From the NCBI GenBank assembly GCA_943331005.2, contig CALQJX020000010.1, positions 62,001 through 126,000 on the forward strand: 64,000 nucleotides of DNA, read 5' to 3'. Below are positions 19,262 to 28,167 of the stretch, one piece after another. Position numbers and translations under genes: made by a program. Origin of the DNA: Bordetella parapertussis (lineage in GTDB: Bacteria; Bacteroidota; Bacteroidia; Chitinophagales; Chitinophagaceae). Numbering within the stretch: the first letter of the stretch is position 1; the number at the start of each line of letters is the position of its first letter. Under the pieces are notes generated by a model, which saw only the letters and a program-made list of their open reading frames with translations, did not search any database and had not been told where the DNA came from.

Positions 19262-20452
19262 TTACTTGATCACACCCAGTTCCTTACCCACTTTTATGAA
19301 AGAGTCGATAGCGGTATCGAGGTGATGCCTGTCGTGGCCTGCAGAGATCTGTACACGTATACGTGCCTGACCTTTTGGTACTACAGGGTAGAAGAAGCCG
19401 ACCACATAAATGCCTTCTTCCAGCATGCGGGCAGCAAACTTCTGAGCTACTACTGCATCATAAAGCATAAGCGGCGCAATGGCATGCGTGCCTGGTTTAA
19501 TGTCGAAGCCGGCTTCTGTCATGCGCTTGCGGAAATACAAAGTATTCTCTTCCAGCTTGTCGCGCAGGGCGGTAGTTTCGCTCAGCATATCCAGTACAGC
19601 AATAGAAGCGCCTACAATAGATGGTGCCAGTGAGTTGGAGAACAGATAAGGCCTGCTGCGCTGACGCAGCATGTCTATGATCTCTTTTTTGCCGCTGGTG
19701 AAACCACCCGATGCACCACCCAATGCCTTGCCCATAGTGCCGGTAATGATATCTATACGGCCCATAACACCACACAGCTCGTGTACACCACGGCCGGTAG
19801 CACCCATGAAGCCCGATGAGTGACTTTCGTCTATCATCACAATAGCATCATACTTATCTGCGAGGTCGCATATTTTATCGAGCTGCGCAATAGTGCCATC
19901 CATAGAGAAGACAGAGTCTGTAACTATAAGGCGGGTACGTGCATCCATATGTGCCTGCAACTGTGTTTCCAGATCAGCCATATCGTTGTGCTTGTACCTG
20001 CCGCGGCGCGACTTGCACAAACGCACACCGTCTATGATAGAGGCATGGTTTAGTTCGTCTGATATGATCGCATCATTCTCGCCCAGCAATGGTTCGAAAA
20101 CGCCGCCATTAGCATCAAAACAAGCCACATAAAGAATAGTATCTTCTGTACCCAGGAATTTTGCCAGTTTCTCTTCCAGTTCTTTGTGAATGTCTTGTGT
20201 GCCGCAGATAAAGCGTACCGAGCTCATACCATAGCCACGGGTATCTATGGCGCGGTGTGCAGCTTCTATGACCCTTGGGTGAGAAGAAAGACCCAGATAG
20301 TTGTTGGCGCAGAAGTTGAGCACTGTGCGGCCGTTCACTGTTATTTCAGCACCCTGTACTGATTCTATTATGCGTTCCTGTTTGTACAGGCCCGCGTCTT
20401 TGATCTCCTGCAGCTCCTGCTGCAGGCGTGTGTAAAAAGAAGGACTAGACAT
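19262..20452 (-). CDS. kbl: 2-amino-3-ketobutyrate CoA ligase (glycine C-acetyltransferase)
   Basis: PLP enzyme that splits 2-amino-3-ketobutyrate with CoA into glycine and acetyl-CoA, the second step of threonine breakdown. 396 residues, close to E. coli Kbl (398). PLP-binding Lys242 sits in [13 protein letters not shown], with Asp208 and His in [10 protein letters not shown]. The N-terminal segment [14 protein letters not shown] and [11 protein letters not shown] are typical of the alpha-oxoamine synthase family. The ATG at 20452 is preferred over 20491 because it aligns with the family and follows an AAAAAAGG purine stretch. Threonine dehydrogenase (tdh) is not adjacent. Serine palmitoyltransferase, a relative common in this phylum, is less likely given the close match to Kbl motifs. 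Confidence 0.93.
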   Translation of the reverse strand: MSSPSFYTRLQQELQEIKDAGLYKQERIIESVQGAEITVNGRTVLNFCANNYLGLSSHPRVIEAAHRAIDTRGYGMSSVRFICGTQDIHKELEEKLAKFLGTEDTILYVACFDANGGVFEPLLGENDAIISDELNHASIIDGVRLCKSRRGRYKHNDMADLETQLQAHMDARTRLIVTDSVFSMDGTIAQLDKICDLADKYDAIVMIDESHSSGFMGATGRGVHELCGVMGRIDIITGTMGKALGGASGGFTSGKKEIIDMLRQRSRPYLFSNSLAPSIVGASIAVLDMLSETTALRDKLEENTLYFRKRMTEAGFDIKPGTHAIAPLMLYDAVVAQKFAARMLEEGIYVVGFFYPVVPKGQARIRVQISAGHDRHHLDTAIDSFIKVGKELGVIK

Positions 20453-20526
20453 TGCCTTTTTTGATTTTTTATAAATGATATCAATAAGCACACGCTGGTG
20501 TGCCTTATATTCCTGTGAGGGAAGGA

Positions 20527-21240
20527 TTACCTGGTAAGGGTAGCATTGCAGGTCTCAGACACTGCACCCGATGCAGTATAAGTGATACGGAGCGAGTTGC
20601 CTGTGAAGGTGCCGCTGCCCTGCATGATAACGCCATTGCCAATGTTCTGCGATGGTATGGTAAGTGTGTTAGCGTTGCAATTCAGGATCATGCGTGTGGC
20701 TGTAGTATTGCCATAACCGCCGAAGTTCCTGATAAGCAGCTCGTCTGTAACACCTGTAGACTCGCCGGTAGCAGTATAAGGGAAGTTGCGAGCAGTACAC
20801 TCGTTGGTTCCTTTGAAGCTACCCCACAGATTGGAAGCACAATCGGCAGAACGTACCGTTACATTGAACTTGTATGTTTTTGTTGCAGAGCCACGGCCGC
20901 TTGCGGTAATGGTTACAGGGAAGGTGCCGTGTGCTGCATTGGTCATAGACAGCGCAAAATCTGCACGGTAAGTAGGTATCTGGCTGAAGGAGTCCTGAGC
21001 TACTTTCACATCGGCAGGGAAACCCTTGATGCTCAGTGTTACTTTATCTTCCGCATAGCCGGTAAGGAATTTTACCAGTACAGGAATGGTATAGGTTCCG
21101 TTGTCGGGAATGTAGATATCGACAAAAGCTTTGTTCTGGGCTGTCTCTACTGTGTAGGACATAGGCGTTTGCACTGAAGGTTTCTGGCAAGAGAGTGTAA
21201 TAGTACTGATTGCCAGAAGGAACATAACAATTTTCTTCAT
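20527..21240 (-). CDS. Lipoprotein of unknown function
   Basis: 237 residues. Lipoprotein signal with lipobox TLSC, Cys18. The mature part is all-beta in character: two Ig-like or adhesin-like strand-rich segments (about 35-130, with [13 protein letters not shown] and [25 protein letters not shown]), then a domain with paired Cys residues ([15 protein letters not shown]) that is Thr- and Asn-rich. No family is recognised. It may face the cell surface, as many Bacteroidota lipoproteins do. It lies 75 bases upstream of kbl on the same strand. Confidence 0.78.
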   Translation of the reverse strand: MKKIVMFLLAISTITLSCQKPSVQTPMSYTVETAQNKAFVDIYIPDNGTYTIPVLVKFLTGYAEDKVTLSIKGFPADVKVAQDSFSQIPTYRADFALSMTNAAHGTFPVTITASGRGSATKTYKFNVTVRSADCASNLWGSFKGTNECTARNFPYTATGESTGVTDELLIRNFGGYGNTTATRMILNCNANTLTIPSQNIGNGVIMQGSGTFTGNSLRITYTASGAVSETCNATLTR

Positions 21241-21283
21241 ACTTTTCTTTTAAAGTGGAAAGATACGTTCATATCGCTAAAGT

Positions 21284-21871
21284 TCATAGCCATTTCACTT
21301 TTTCAGATATAGAGGAGTTTCTTACCCCTTGTTTTGCCGGTTCGTCGGTGTGGCCGAGGAACAAAAGACCCAACACTATATCTTCTTCGCCAAGGCCCAG
21401 ATGAGCCCTGAGGGCAGGGTGATGGGTCATGCCGCCGGTACTCCAGAAAGAAGAAATGCCCATGCTCTCTGCGCCTACCAGTATGTTTTGTATGGCTGCA
21501 GATGCTGCTGCTATTTCTTCTATCACAGGTATCTTGGGATTGGCGCCGCGCTTCATTGCCGCTACGATAAGGTGAGAGGTATGCTGCACATTGTGCTCCA
21601 GTTTCTGGCGGGTGCTTTCCATACGTTTCTCTTCGGCAGTATGCTGCCAGTAGAGCTCCGCATGATCTCTTCCAAACTGTTGCAGCGCAGCGCCGGAATA
21701 CACAAAGAAAAACCAGGGTTCTGTGCGGCCGTGAGTAGGAGCCCAGTGCGCCAGTTCCAGCAGTTGGTTTATGGCTTCGTCAGCTATCAGTTTACCGTTC
21801 ATTTTTGCCCAGCTCACAGAGCGCCTGTTGGTCATGGCTGCCGCCACCGTTTCGTAACTCTTGTTTGTCAT
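21284..21871 (-). CDS. Nitroreductase-family flavoprotein
   Basis: FMN-dependent NAD(P)H oxidoreductase of the nitroreductase superfamily. 195 residues, similar in size to E. coli YdjA. Evidence: NRRSVSWAK at the N-terminus (the FMN-phosphate RRS motif), LAHWAPTHGRTEPWFFFVY, and the C-terminal EDIVLGLLFLGHTDE. A longer frame exists, with an ATG at 21964 overlapping the methyltransferase stop. The ATG at 21871 is chosen because a perfect -7 box lies seven bases upstream and the extra residues do not look like coding sequence. Physiological substrate unknown. Confidence 0.9.
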   Translation of the reverse strand: MTNKSYETVAAAMTNRRSVSWAKMNGKLIADEAINQLLELAHWAPTHGRTEPWFFFVYSGAALQQFGRDHAELYWQHTAEEKRMESTRQKLEHNVQHTSHLIVAAMKRGANPKIPVIEEIAAASAAIQNILVGAESMGISSFWSTGGMTHHPALRAHLGLGEEDIVLGLLFLGHTDEPAKQGVRNSSISEKVKWL

Positions 21872-21878
21872 GATGCCG

Positions 21879-21886
21879 CAAAGGTA
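21879..21886 (-). promoter_or_regulatory. -7 promoter box of the nitroreductase gene (leaderless arrangement)
   Basis: Minus strand reads TACCTTTG, seven bases before the ATG at 21871. The transcript should begin at or next to the start codon. Confidence 0.6.
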
Positions 21887-21960
21887 GTGGATTGGCAGAT
21901 GCAGGGAATTATAGCGTACAGCAAATTCGGATTTTATGCTATCGTTTTTGTGCGGGTGTA

Positions 21961-22572
21961 TCATTGCTTCCTCATGCACCAGGTGGTCATGGCACGCAGG
22001 TTGCTCACATTCGTTGTCTTTATCGGTTCGTATAGTTCCGCTTTCAGCAGTTGGGTATACTGCTGCAGCCTGTCGTTACTTACGAGATACCGTGTAGATC
22101 CATCGGGCAGCAGGTAGCTCCCATTGCCCATAGGTGTTACAAGATGCTCAATACCGATATCGGAGGCCAGCCTTGCAAAGAAAAAGCCACCGGGTCGCAG
22201 TATATGCCACATAGCATGCAGCATCTGCTCGAAATGAGTTGTGCTATCGGCAAAATGCAGCACAGCGCTGCAGATAACCAGATCGAAGGAGGCAGCTGCG
22301 AAAGGCATATCTTCTGCTTTGGCCACCATAAAGTGCGCTGGTGGTATGTCTGGAGCCAGCTGCTGTGCAAGTAATTGTACAGTTGCTATGGCATCGGGGT
22401 TGGGGTCTATGCCAAAGACATTATAACCATTTTTCAGAAAATATACCATGTTTCTGCCGCTGCCACAGCCCACATCTATTATGTCCTTACAGTTGTCGTA
22501 CCTGCCCTTCAGTAATTGATCGAAGAGGTAAATATCTATGTCGCCGAATGCCTCAGCCAGTTTGTTGCTCAT
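21961..22572 (-). CDS. Class I SAM-dependent methyltransferase
   Basis: 203 residues. SAM-binding motif I IDVGCGSGR (about 32-40), motif II acidic residue in GIDPNPDA (about 54-61), then a motif with the AEDMPFAAASFDLVICSAVLHF segment (UbiE/MenG-like topology) and HILRPGGFFFARL. The substrate cannot be read. It is preceded by two 32-base-spaced palindromic repeats on the upstream side, which may regulate it. No consensus -7 box was found close to the start. Confidence 0.88.
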   Translation of the reverse strand: MSNKLAEAFGDIDIYLFDQLLKGRYDNCKDIIDVGCGSGRNMVYFLKNGYNVFGIDPNPDAIATVQLLAQQLAPDIPPAHFMVAKAEDMPFAAASFDLVICSAVLHFADSTTHFEQMLHAMWHILRPGGFFFARLASDIGIEHLVTPMGNGSYLLPDGSTRYLVSNDRLQQYTQLLKAELYEPIKTTNVSNLRAMTTWCMRKQ

Positions 22573-22613
22573 GCGTAAATTGCTGTGTTTATTGATACAA
22601 GTAGTCTTCGTCT

Positions 22614-22690
22614 GGGATTCTAATCCCTAAAAATCATAATAATTTGGGATTGTAATCCCTAAAAAACATAATAAAAAGGGATTTGGGTGT
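22614..22690. repeat. Tandem palindromic repeats, 32-base period
   Basis: Two full copies of GGGATTnTAATCCCTAAAAA (starting at 22614 and 22646) with CATAATA shared after each, and a third partial copy starting GGGATTTGGG at 22678: exact spacing of 32 bases. Each core is an inverted repeat (GGGATT / AATCCC). They lie between clpC's terminator and the methyltransferase start. Confidence 0.85.
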
Positions 22691-22699
22691 TGCGGGGCA

Positions 22700-22732
22700 A
22701 AAATAAAGCCACCCATCGGGTGGCTTTATATG
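22700..22732 (-). terminator. Terminator of clpC
   Basis: Arms AAAGCCACCC and GGGTGGCTTT around a 3-base loop. On the minus strand it is followed by a T-rich run, and it begins about 20 bases after the clpC stop. Confidence 0.85.
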
Positions 22733-22751
22733 GTATGATTTCGGGCAACGC

Positions 22752-25301
22752 TTATGCTTCGCCTTCTACAGATTGCTCTGTTGGGGCAGCCGGCGGATGC
22801 GTGATACTGAAAACGATCTTGCCTTCTGTTTCATTGAAGTCGGCATGTACGGTATCGCCTGAAGTGATGCGGTGATTGAGGATCTCCTCTGCCAGCGGAT
22901 CTTCCAGGTATTTCTGGATGGCGCGGTGCAGCGGACGGGCGCCAAACTGCTGGTCGTATCCTTTCTCTGCAATGTACTTGCGGGCAGCATCTGTGATAGA
23001 CAGCTCGAAGCCCAGTGTATTGAGGCGCTTCAGCACATCTTTCATGATAATGTCTATGATCATGCTGATGTGTTTCTCCTCGAGCGAGTTGAAGATGATC
23101 ACATCATCGATACGGTTCAGGAACTCGGGAGAGAACGTACGTTTCAGCGCTTTCTCTATAACACCCCTGCTGGTCTCTTCTGAGCTCGATGTTTTTGCTG
23201 TAGTAGCAAAACCTACACCGGTACCAAAGTCTTTCAGCTGCCTTGCACCAATGTTAGAAGTCATGATGATGAGCGTATTCTTGAAGTCTACCTTGCGGCC
23301 CAGACCATCAGTGAGCTGACCATCGTCGAGTACCTGCAGCAAAATGTTGAAGATATCCGGATGTGCTTTTTCTATTTCATCGAGCAGCACTACAGAGTAG
23401 GGCTTGCGGCGCACTTTTTCGGTGAGCTGGCCGCCCTCTTCGTAACCCACATAGCCGGGAGGTGCACCTATGAGGCGGCTCAGGGAGAATTTCTCCATGT
23501 ATTCGCTCATGTCCACACGTATCAGTGCGTCTTCGCCGTCGAACATATATCTTGCCAGTGCACGTGCCAGCTCTGTTTTACCCACACCCGTTGGGCCAAG
23601 GAATATAAAAGAGCCTATAGGCTTGCGCGGATCCTTAAGACCCACACGGTTTCGCTGAATGGCTTTTACTACTTTATTGATAGCGTCGTCCTGGCCCACT
23701 ACTGCACCCTGAAGGTCGTCGCCCATGCGGCGCAGCTTGGCACTTTCTGCTTCCACCATACGCATTACAGGTATGCCCGTCATCATACTGATCACTTCGG
23801 CAATAGCCTCTTCGTTTATAGGGAAACGTTTGTGTTTGGCTTCTTCTTCCCACTCTGCTTTTGCACGGTCCAGTTCTTCGCCCAGTCTTTTCTCGCGGTC
23901 GCGCAGTGCAGCAGCTTCTTCAAAGCGCTGGCTCTTCACCACCTTGTTCTTTTCCTGTTTTATGTCTTCTATCTTTTTCTCCAGATCCAGTATGTTCTGC
24001 GGCACATTTATGTTCTTGAGGTGCACCCTTGCGCCGGCTTCGTCCATTACGTCTATAGCCTTGTCGGGCAGCAGACGGTCTGTCATATAGCGGTCGCTCA
24101 GTTTCACACAAGCCTCAATAGCTTCTGCGTCATACACCACATTGTGGAAGTCTTCGTACTTGGAACGGATATTGTTGAGGATAGTAATGGTCTCGTCTAT
24201 GCTTGGTGGTTCTATGAGCACCTTCTGGAACCTGCGATCCAGCGCACCATCCTTTTCGATGTACATACGGTACTCGTCCAGCGTAGATGCGCCAATGCAT
24301 TGGAGATCGCCACGGGCAAGTGCCGGCTTGAAGATATTGGAAGCGTCGAGCGAGCCCGATGCGCCACCTGCACCAACAATGGTATGTATCTCGTCTATGA
24401 AGAGGATCACATCTCTGTTCTTTTCCAGCTCATTCATGATGGCTTTCATGCGCTCTTCGAACTGGCCACGGTACTTGGTGCCGGCTACCAATGCAGCAAG
24501 GTCCAGACTGATAACACGCTTGTCGAACAGTACACGGGAAACTTTGCGCTGCACAATGCGCAGTGCCAGCCCCTCTACTATAGCGGTCTTACCCACACCA
24601 GGCTCACCTATAAGAATAGGATTGTTCTTTTTGCGGCGCGAAAGGATCTGCGACACACGTTCTATCTCTTCTTCGCGACCCACAATAGGATCGAGGTTGC
24701 CGAGCTCTGCAAACTTGGTTATGTCCCTGCCGAAGTTATCGAGCACAGGAGTTTTTGATTTGGTATTGCCTGCCGGTGGTTTGCGCTGCTGATACTGACG
24801 GCGCTCGTCGTCATCATCAAATTCCTCCGATCCCGGATCGTTGTAATCGCTGGTTGGGCTGCCACCCTGCAGTATGCTCAGTTCGCCTTTGAAGCGATCA
24901 TAATCAACATCGAGGTTGCCCAGTATCTGTGTAGCTACATTTTCCTTGTTCTTCAGTATAGAGAGCATAAGGTGTTCTGTTTCTACGGTAGGGCTTTTCA
25001 GTGCCTTGGCTTCCAACACAGTGATACGGATCACTTTTTCGGCTTGCTTGGTAAGGGGAAGACTGTTGATATTGGCAAGTGGCTTGTTGTTTTTGTCTTT
25101 TATGGCCTGCTCCAGCTCCTTACGCAGCTCAAAGAGGTCGACCTGCATACTTTGCAGCACCTTAAGAGCCATGCCATCGCCCTCGCGTATCAGGCCCAGC
25201 AAGAGGTGCTCTGTGCCTATGAAATCATTTCCAAGACGCAAAGCTTCTTCGCGGCTGTAGGATATGATCTCTTTTACTTTTGGTGAGAAGTTTGAATCCA
25301 T
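22752..25301 (-). CDS. clpC: ATP-dependent Clp protease ATP-binding subunit ClpC
   Basis: AAA+ unfoldase that feeds proteins to ClpP. 849 residues. Two Clp N-terminal repeats (about 4-140), a short acidic linker (155-170), AAA domain 1 with Walker A GEPGVGKT (232-239) and Walker B FIDEIH, and a UVR-like coiled middle domain (about 445-490, [12 protein letters not shown]). AAA domain 2 follows with GPTGVGKT (569-576) and [12 protein letters not shown], ending in the D2 C-terminal domain. The middle domain and N-repeats identify ClpC rather than ClpB or ClpA. No McsA/McsB/CtsR genes, its regulators in Firmicutes, are seen. Confidence 0.96.
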   Translation of the reverse strand: MDSNFSPKVKEIISYSREEALRLGNDFIGTEHLLLGLIREGDGMALKVLQSMQVDLFELRKELEQAIKDKNNKPLANINSLPLTKQAEKVIRITVLEAKALKSPTVETEHLMLSILKNKENVATQILGNLDVDYDRFKGELSILQGGSPTSDYNDPGSEEFDDDDERRQYQQRKPPAGNTKSKTPVLDNFGRDITKFAELGNLDPIVGREEEIERVSQILSRRKKNNPILIGEPGVGKTAIVEGLALRIVQRKVSRVLFDKRVISLDLAALVAGTKYRGQFEERMKAIMNELEKNRDVILFIDEIHTIVGAGGASGSLDASNIFKPALARGDLQCIGASTLDEYRMYIEKDGALDRRFQKVLIEPPSIDETITILNNIRSKYEDFHNVVYDAEAIEACVKLSDRYMTDRLLPDKAIDVMDEAGARVHLKNINVPQNILDLEKKIEDIKQEKNKVVKSQRFEEAAALRDREKRLGEELDRAKAEWEEEAKHKRFPINEEAIAEVISMMTGIPVMRMVEAESAKLRRMGDDLQGAVVGQDDAINKVVKAIQRNRVGLKDPRKPIGSFIFLGPTGVGKTELARALARYMFDGEDALIRVDMSEYMEKFSLSRLIGAPPGYVGYEEGGQLTEKVRRKPYSVVLLDEIEKAHPDIFNILLQVLDDGQLTDGLGRKVDFKNTLIIMTSNIGARQLKDFGTGVGFATTAKTSSSEETSRGVIEKALKRTFSPEFLNRIDDVIIFNSLEEKHISMIIDIIMKDVLKRLNTLGFELSITDAARKYIAEKGYDQQFGARPLHRAIQKYLEDPLAEEILNHRITSGDTVHADFNETEGKIVFSITHPPAAPTEQSVEGEA

Positions 25302-25464
25302 GAAATTGTCCTGGTTGTTTAGTACTATTTAAGAATAAAGTTAGCGATTTTAAGGGTATCGCAGTATCGGCAATAATTATACTCGTATTTAGTTGCAGGC
25401 TTTGGTTTTCTCTTAACAATAATTGTAATACTGCAACCCTGTATATGAGTTAAAAGGGTAGAAG

Positions 25465-25495
25465 ATGTGAAAACATTGCGGTCTATTTTTCACAT
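25465..25495. promoter_or_regulatory. Inverted repeat upstream of the STAS gene
   Basis: ATGTGAAAA at 25465-25473 and TTTTCACAT at 25487-25495: a perfect 9-bp inverted repeat with a 13-base spacer, about 28 bases upstream of the -7 box of the STAS gene. The length and symmetry suit a dimeric activator or repressor site. It could also act on clpC. Confidence 0.5.
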
Positions 25496-25522
25496 ATGCC
25501 TGATTTTTTGCTGTCTACTCTT

Positions 25523-25530
25523 TACTTTTG
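25523..25530 (+). promoter_or_regulatory. -7 promoter box of the STAS gene
   Basis: TACTTTTG matches TAnnTTTG, 27 bases before the ATG at 25558. Confidence 0.5.
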
Positions 25531-25557
25531 AGCATACATCTAAAAACTCCTTTGTTC

Positions 25558-25935
25558 ATGGACTTCAAAATTGATACCAGAGACACATTTTCAGTTATAA
25601 CGCCGGTTGCAGCATCAATAACGGTTAATTTGACAGGTGCACTGCGTGCTGAAATGGAAAAAGTGAGGCAAAGCGGCAGTCGGCACTTCATCATAGATCT
25701 GCAGAACTGCACCTCTATTGATAAGGATGCAATAGAAAAACTAATAGCTATACATGAGGAATGTTATGCTATGGACACTTCGCTGGTATTAACCGGCACC
25801 GGTGGTCAGGTAATTGCCGCATTGAAGGAAGAAGAGGCAGATATGATCTTAAATGTGGCACCGAAGATGATAGAAGCGGTAGACATCATCAGCATGGAAA
25901 TACTGGAACGCGACTTGTTTGGCGAGGAAAGTTGA
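25558..25935 (+). CDS. STAS-domain protein (anti-sigma factor antagonist fold)
   Basis: 125 residues, a single STAS domain. The central strand-turn reads FIIDLQNCTSIDKDAIEKL, matching the SpoIIAA-type segment DL-x-DSSG-x-L in position, but the DSSG containing the phosphorylated Ser is replaced by DKDA. So, as seen here, it lacks the usual Ser/Thr phospho-acceptor. The TTG at 25528 was rejected as start because it lies in the promoter box. No sigma or anti-sigma gene is adjacent. It might have a scaffolding role or bind a partner without phosphorylation. Confidence 0.8.
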   Translation: MDFKIDTRDTFSVITPVAASITVNLTGALRAEMEKVRQSGSRHFIIDLQNCTSIDKDAIEKLIAIHEECYAMDTSLVLTGTGGQVIAALKEEEADMILNVAPKMIEAVDIISMEILERDLFGEES

Positions 25936-26031
25936 TATAAACCGCCTCATATCTTTTTTATCGGCAGGCAATGTGGATAAAGTTTGCTCCAAAATTGTGT
26001 TACTGTCACACGTTTTTTGCTTGTGTCTTTA

Positions 26032-26039
26032 TACTTTTG
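26032..26039 (+). promoter_or_regulatory. -7 promoter box of the sixA-led pair
   Basis: TACTTTTG matches TAnnTTTG, 49 bases before the ATG at 26089. Confidence 0.5.
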
Positions 26040-26088
26040 ATTCGTCGGCAACGAGGCCGGCAACATAACAGTTACTTATAGCTGCAGT

Positions 26089-26595
26089 ATGAAGCGCACA
26101 TTGGTAATGATACGGCACGCTAAGTCGGGCTGGGCAGACCCCTTACAAAGCGATTTTGACAGAACGCTGAGTGAAAGAGGTGTGCGCGATGCGCCAGTAA
26201 TGGGTCGCAGGCTGAAAACTGCAGGTATAATACCGGATCTGATGATTGCCAGCTCTGCCAAACGGACCCGGCAAACAGCACTGAGTATAGCAGCACAGGT
26301 TGGGTACGACCCCGCCCTCATACAGTGGGAAGATAAACTGTATCACTGTATACCCGCGGTGCTTGAGGACGTGATCTATGAGGTGCGTAATGATGTGAAC
26401 ACTGTTTTTATTGTGGCACACAATCCGGGCATAACCGATTTCGTTAATCAGTTGTCCACCTCCTTCAGCACGGGCAATATGCCTACCTGCGGAGTTGTGG
26501 GCGCTCAGTTTGAAGCAGAAGGATGGGAACGTTTTCCATACGTGAAAAGAAAAGTATTTTTATTCGATTATCCGAAAAATGAACATGACACCTAA
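26089..26595 (+). CDS. SixA-like histidine phosphatase
   Basis: Histidine-phosphatase-superfamily protein; SixA removes phosphate from phosphohistidine in signalling proteins. 168 residues. Catalytic RHG-type motif is RHAKSGW with His10; a second key region is SSAKRTRQTA; HNPGITDF carries the second catalytic His. Its stop lies 17 bases inside the next gene, so the two are translated as a pair. Substrate unknown; it may act on a phosphohistidine protein or on a small phosphate ester. Confidence 0.88.
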   Translation: MKRTLVMIRHAKSGWADPLQSDFDRTLSERGVRDAPVMGRRLKTAGIIPDLMIASSAKRTRQTALSIAAQVGYDPALIQWEDKLYHCIPAVLEDVIYEVRNDVNTVFIVAHNPGITDFVNQLSTSFSTGNMPTCGVVGAQFEAEGWERFPYVKRKVFLFDYPKNEHDT

Positions 26596-28060
26596 CAAAT
26601 CTACCGTACAGGTAACGAGTATTCTGGAAAAACTCTTTGAAGAACACTACGAAAAAAAGGCAGTGGCTATAGAGGCGCTGGCAGTTTCGGGTTCAGACAG
26701 GAGGTACTACAGGCTCTCGGCCGGCAGTACCGTGTGTATAGGCACTTATAATACCAATGTTGCTGAGAATAATACCTATTTCTACTTTACAGAACTCTTT
26801 CGCAAGCACCAGGTAAACGTACCTGAGATATATAAGATCAGCAAAGATCGCCGTGCATATCTGCAACAGGATCTGGGCAAGGTATCTCTGTTCGATCTGG
26901 TGATAAAAGAAGGCTATACCGAGCCGGTAAGGAAACTATATCATAAGGCGCTGGCGCAGCTGGCCAAGGTGCAGTGGATAGCCGGTCGCGAGGCCGATTA
27001 CAAACAGTGCTTTGCATCGAAACAATTCGATGAGAAAGCCATTATGTCTGATCTGCTGTACTTCAAATACTATTTTGCTGACCTGCAAGGCGTAAGTTAC
27101 GACCGCTCTCTGCTGATCAGCGAAATGGAACTGCTGAGCAAGGACCTCGGTCGTGTGCAGCCGCAAACACTTATGTTCCGCGACTTTCAGAGCCGCAACA
27201 TAATGGTGCATGAGGGCAAGATATTCTTCATAGATTTTCAGGGAAGTATGCAGGGGCCGCCACAATACGATCTGGCATCGCTGCTGTGGCAGGCAAGGGC
27301 GCAGCTGCCCGGAGCCTGGAAAGAAGATCTGCTGAATGGCTATATAAGCAGCCTGGCAGATCTGCATGTGCCACGTATGGATGAGATCCATTTCCGCAGA
27401 GGTTATGTGCAGTTCGTACTGGTGCGTCTGCTGCAGGTACTGGGTTCTTATGGCTTCCGCGGTTTGCTGCAGCACAAGGCACACTTCATTACCAGCATCG
27501 GGCCTGCACTGAAGAACCTGGATATGTTCCTGTCAGATCATCCGCAAACACCCGCATACCCCGAGCTGCGTTCGCTGCTGGAGAAACTCTCTACCAAGGA
27601 CATGCAGGAGCGTTTTAATACCCCATCGGCTGACAGCCAGCCAAAACTGGAAGTGCAGGTGTGCAGTTTCTCTTATAAATCGGGTATACCCAAGACCAGC
27701 AGCCCTCATGGCGGCGGTTTTGTGTTCGATTGCAGGGGCATCCTCAATCCCGGCCGCTATGCTGCTTACAAGCATCTTACCGGTAATGATGAAATGGTGC
27801 GCCAGTTTCTGGAGCGTGAGACCCGTATGCCCGACTTTATGAATCATGTACATGCGTTGGTAGCCATCAATGTGGAAGATTATATCAACCGTGGCTTCGA
27901 GCAGCTGAGTGTGTCTTTTGGCTGCACCGGTGGTCAGCACCGCTCAGTATATGCAGCCAACCAGCTGGCTATGCACCTGAAGGCGAGGTATAATATTGAG
28001 GTGAATGTGACGCATCTGAACGAGAAAAAATGGATGCTGACCGAGGAAAGTGCAGAATAA
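26579..28060 (+). CDS. Aminoglycoside-phosphotransferase-like kinase fused to RapZ C-terminal domain
   Basis: 493 residues. Residues about 15-320 form a kinase of the APH/AmgK fold: ATP-loop region SGSDRRYYRL (37-46), catalytic loop FRDFQSRN (Asp202, Asn207) and metal-binding Asp219 in IDFQGS. Residues about 357-485 match the C-terminal domain of RapZ, with the signature GCTGGQHRSV at 448-457. In E. coli, RapZ senses glucosamine-6-phosphate and guides RNase E to GlmZ; its own N-terminal P-loop domain is here replaced by a kinase. AmgK-type kinases phosphorylate amino sugars at C1, so an amino-sugar-sensing role is plausible but unproven. A fused form occurs in other Bacteroidota. ATG at 26579 overlaps sixA; 26585 is an alternative. 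Confidence 0.88.
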   Translation: MNMTPNKSTVQVTSILEKLFEEHYEKKAVAIEALAVSGSDRRYYRLSAGSTVCIGTYNTNVAENNTYFYFTELFRKHQVNVPEIYKISKDRRAYLQQDLGKVSLFDLVIKEGYTEPVRKLYHKALAQLAKVQWIAGREADYKQCFASKQFDEKAIMSDLLYFKYYFADLQGVSYDRSLLISEMELLSKDLGRVQPQTLMFRDFQSRNIMVHEGKIFFIDFQGSMQGPPQYDLASLLWQARAQLPGAWKEDLLNGYISSLADLHVPRMDEIHFRRGYVQFVLVRLLQVLGSYGFRGLLQHKAHFITSIGPALKNLDMFLSDHPQTPAYPELRSLLEKLSTKDMQERFNTPSADSQPKLEVQVCSFSYKSGIPKTSSPHGGGFVFDCRGILNPGRYAAYKHLTGNDEMVRQFLERETRMPDFMNHVHALVAINVEDYINRGFEQLSVSFGCTGGQHRSVYAANQLAMHLKARYNIEVNVTHLNEKKWMLTEESAE

Positions 28061-28087
28061 GACACCCCCGCCGGGCGGGTCTTTATC
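28061..28087 (+). terminator. Weak terminator after the kinase-RapZ gene
   Basis: GC-rich hairpin CCCGC-CGG-GCGGG within GACACCCCCGCCGGGCGGGTC, followed by TTTAT, directly after the stop codon. Confidence 0.6.
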
Positions 28088-28142
28088 AGCATCTTCACTA
28101 TCCATATCAGTTTAAACAATTCAGTGAACCATATTAATTAAG

Positions 28143-28150
28143 TATTTTTG
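28143..28150 (+). promoter_or_regulatory. -7 promoter box of nfu
   Basis: TATTTTTG matches TAnnTTTG, 17 bases before the ATG at 28168. Confidence 0.55.
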
Positions 28151-28167
28151 CATCAAATATCACAGAA

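Noticed and set aside
21872..21964. Nitroreductase start at 21964 with an ATGA overlap to the methyltransferase
   Set aside because: The overlap looks like translational coupling, but the added residues do not fit the family and a perfect promoter box lies inside, seven bases before the ATG at 21871.
22614..22690. CRISPR-like repeat array
   Set aside because: Only two complete copies, the spacers are nearly identical A-rich sequence, and no cas genes are near. It fits operator repeats better.
23361..24758. 465-residue plus-strand frame opposite clpC
   Set aside because: Long only because the opposite strand is coding and stop-poor. The composition (Phe/His/Tyr/Cys-rich) resembles no protein, and clpC is certain.
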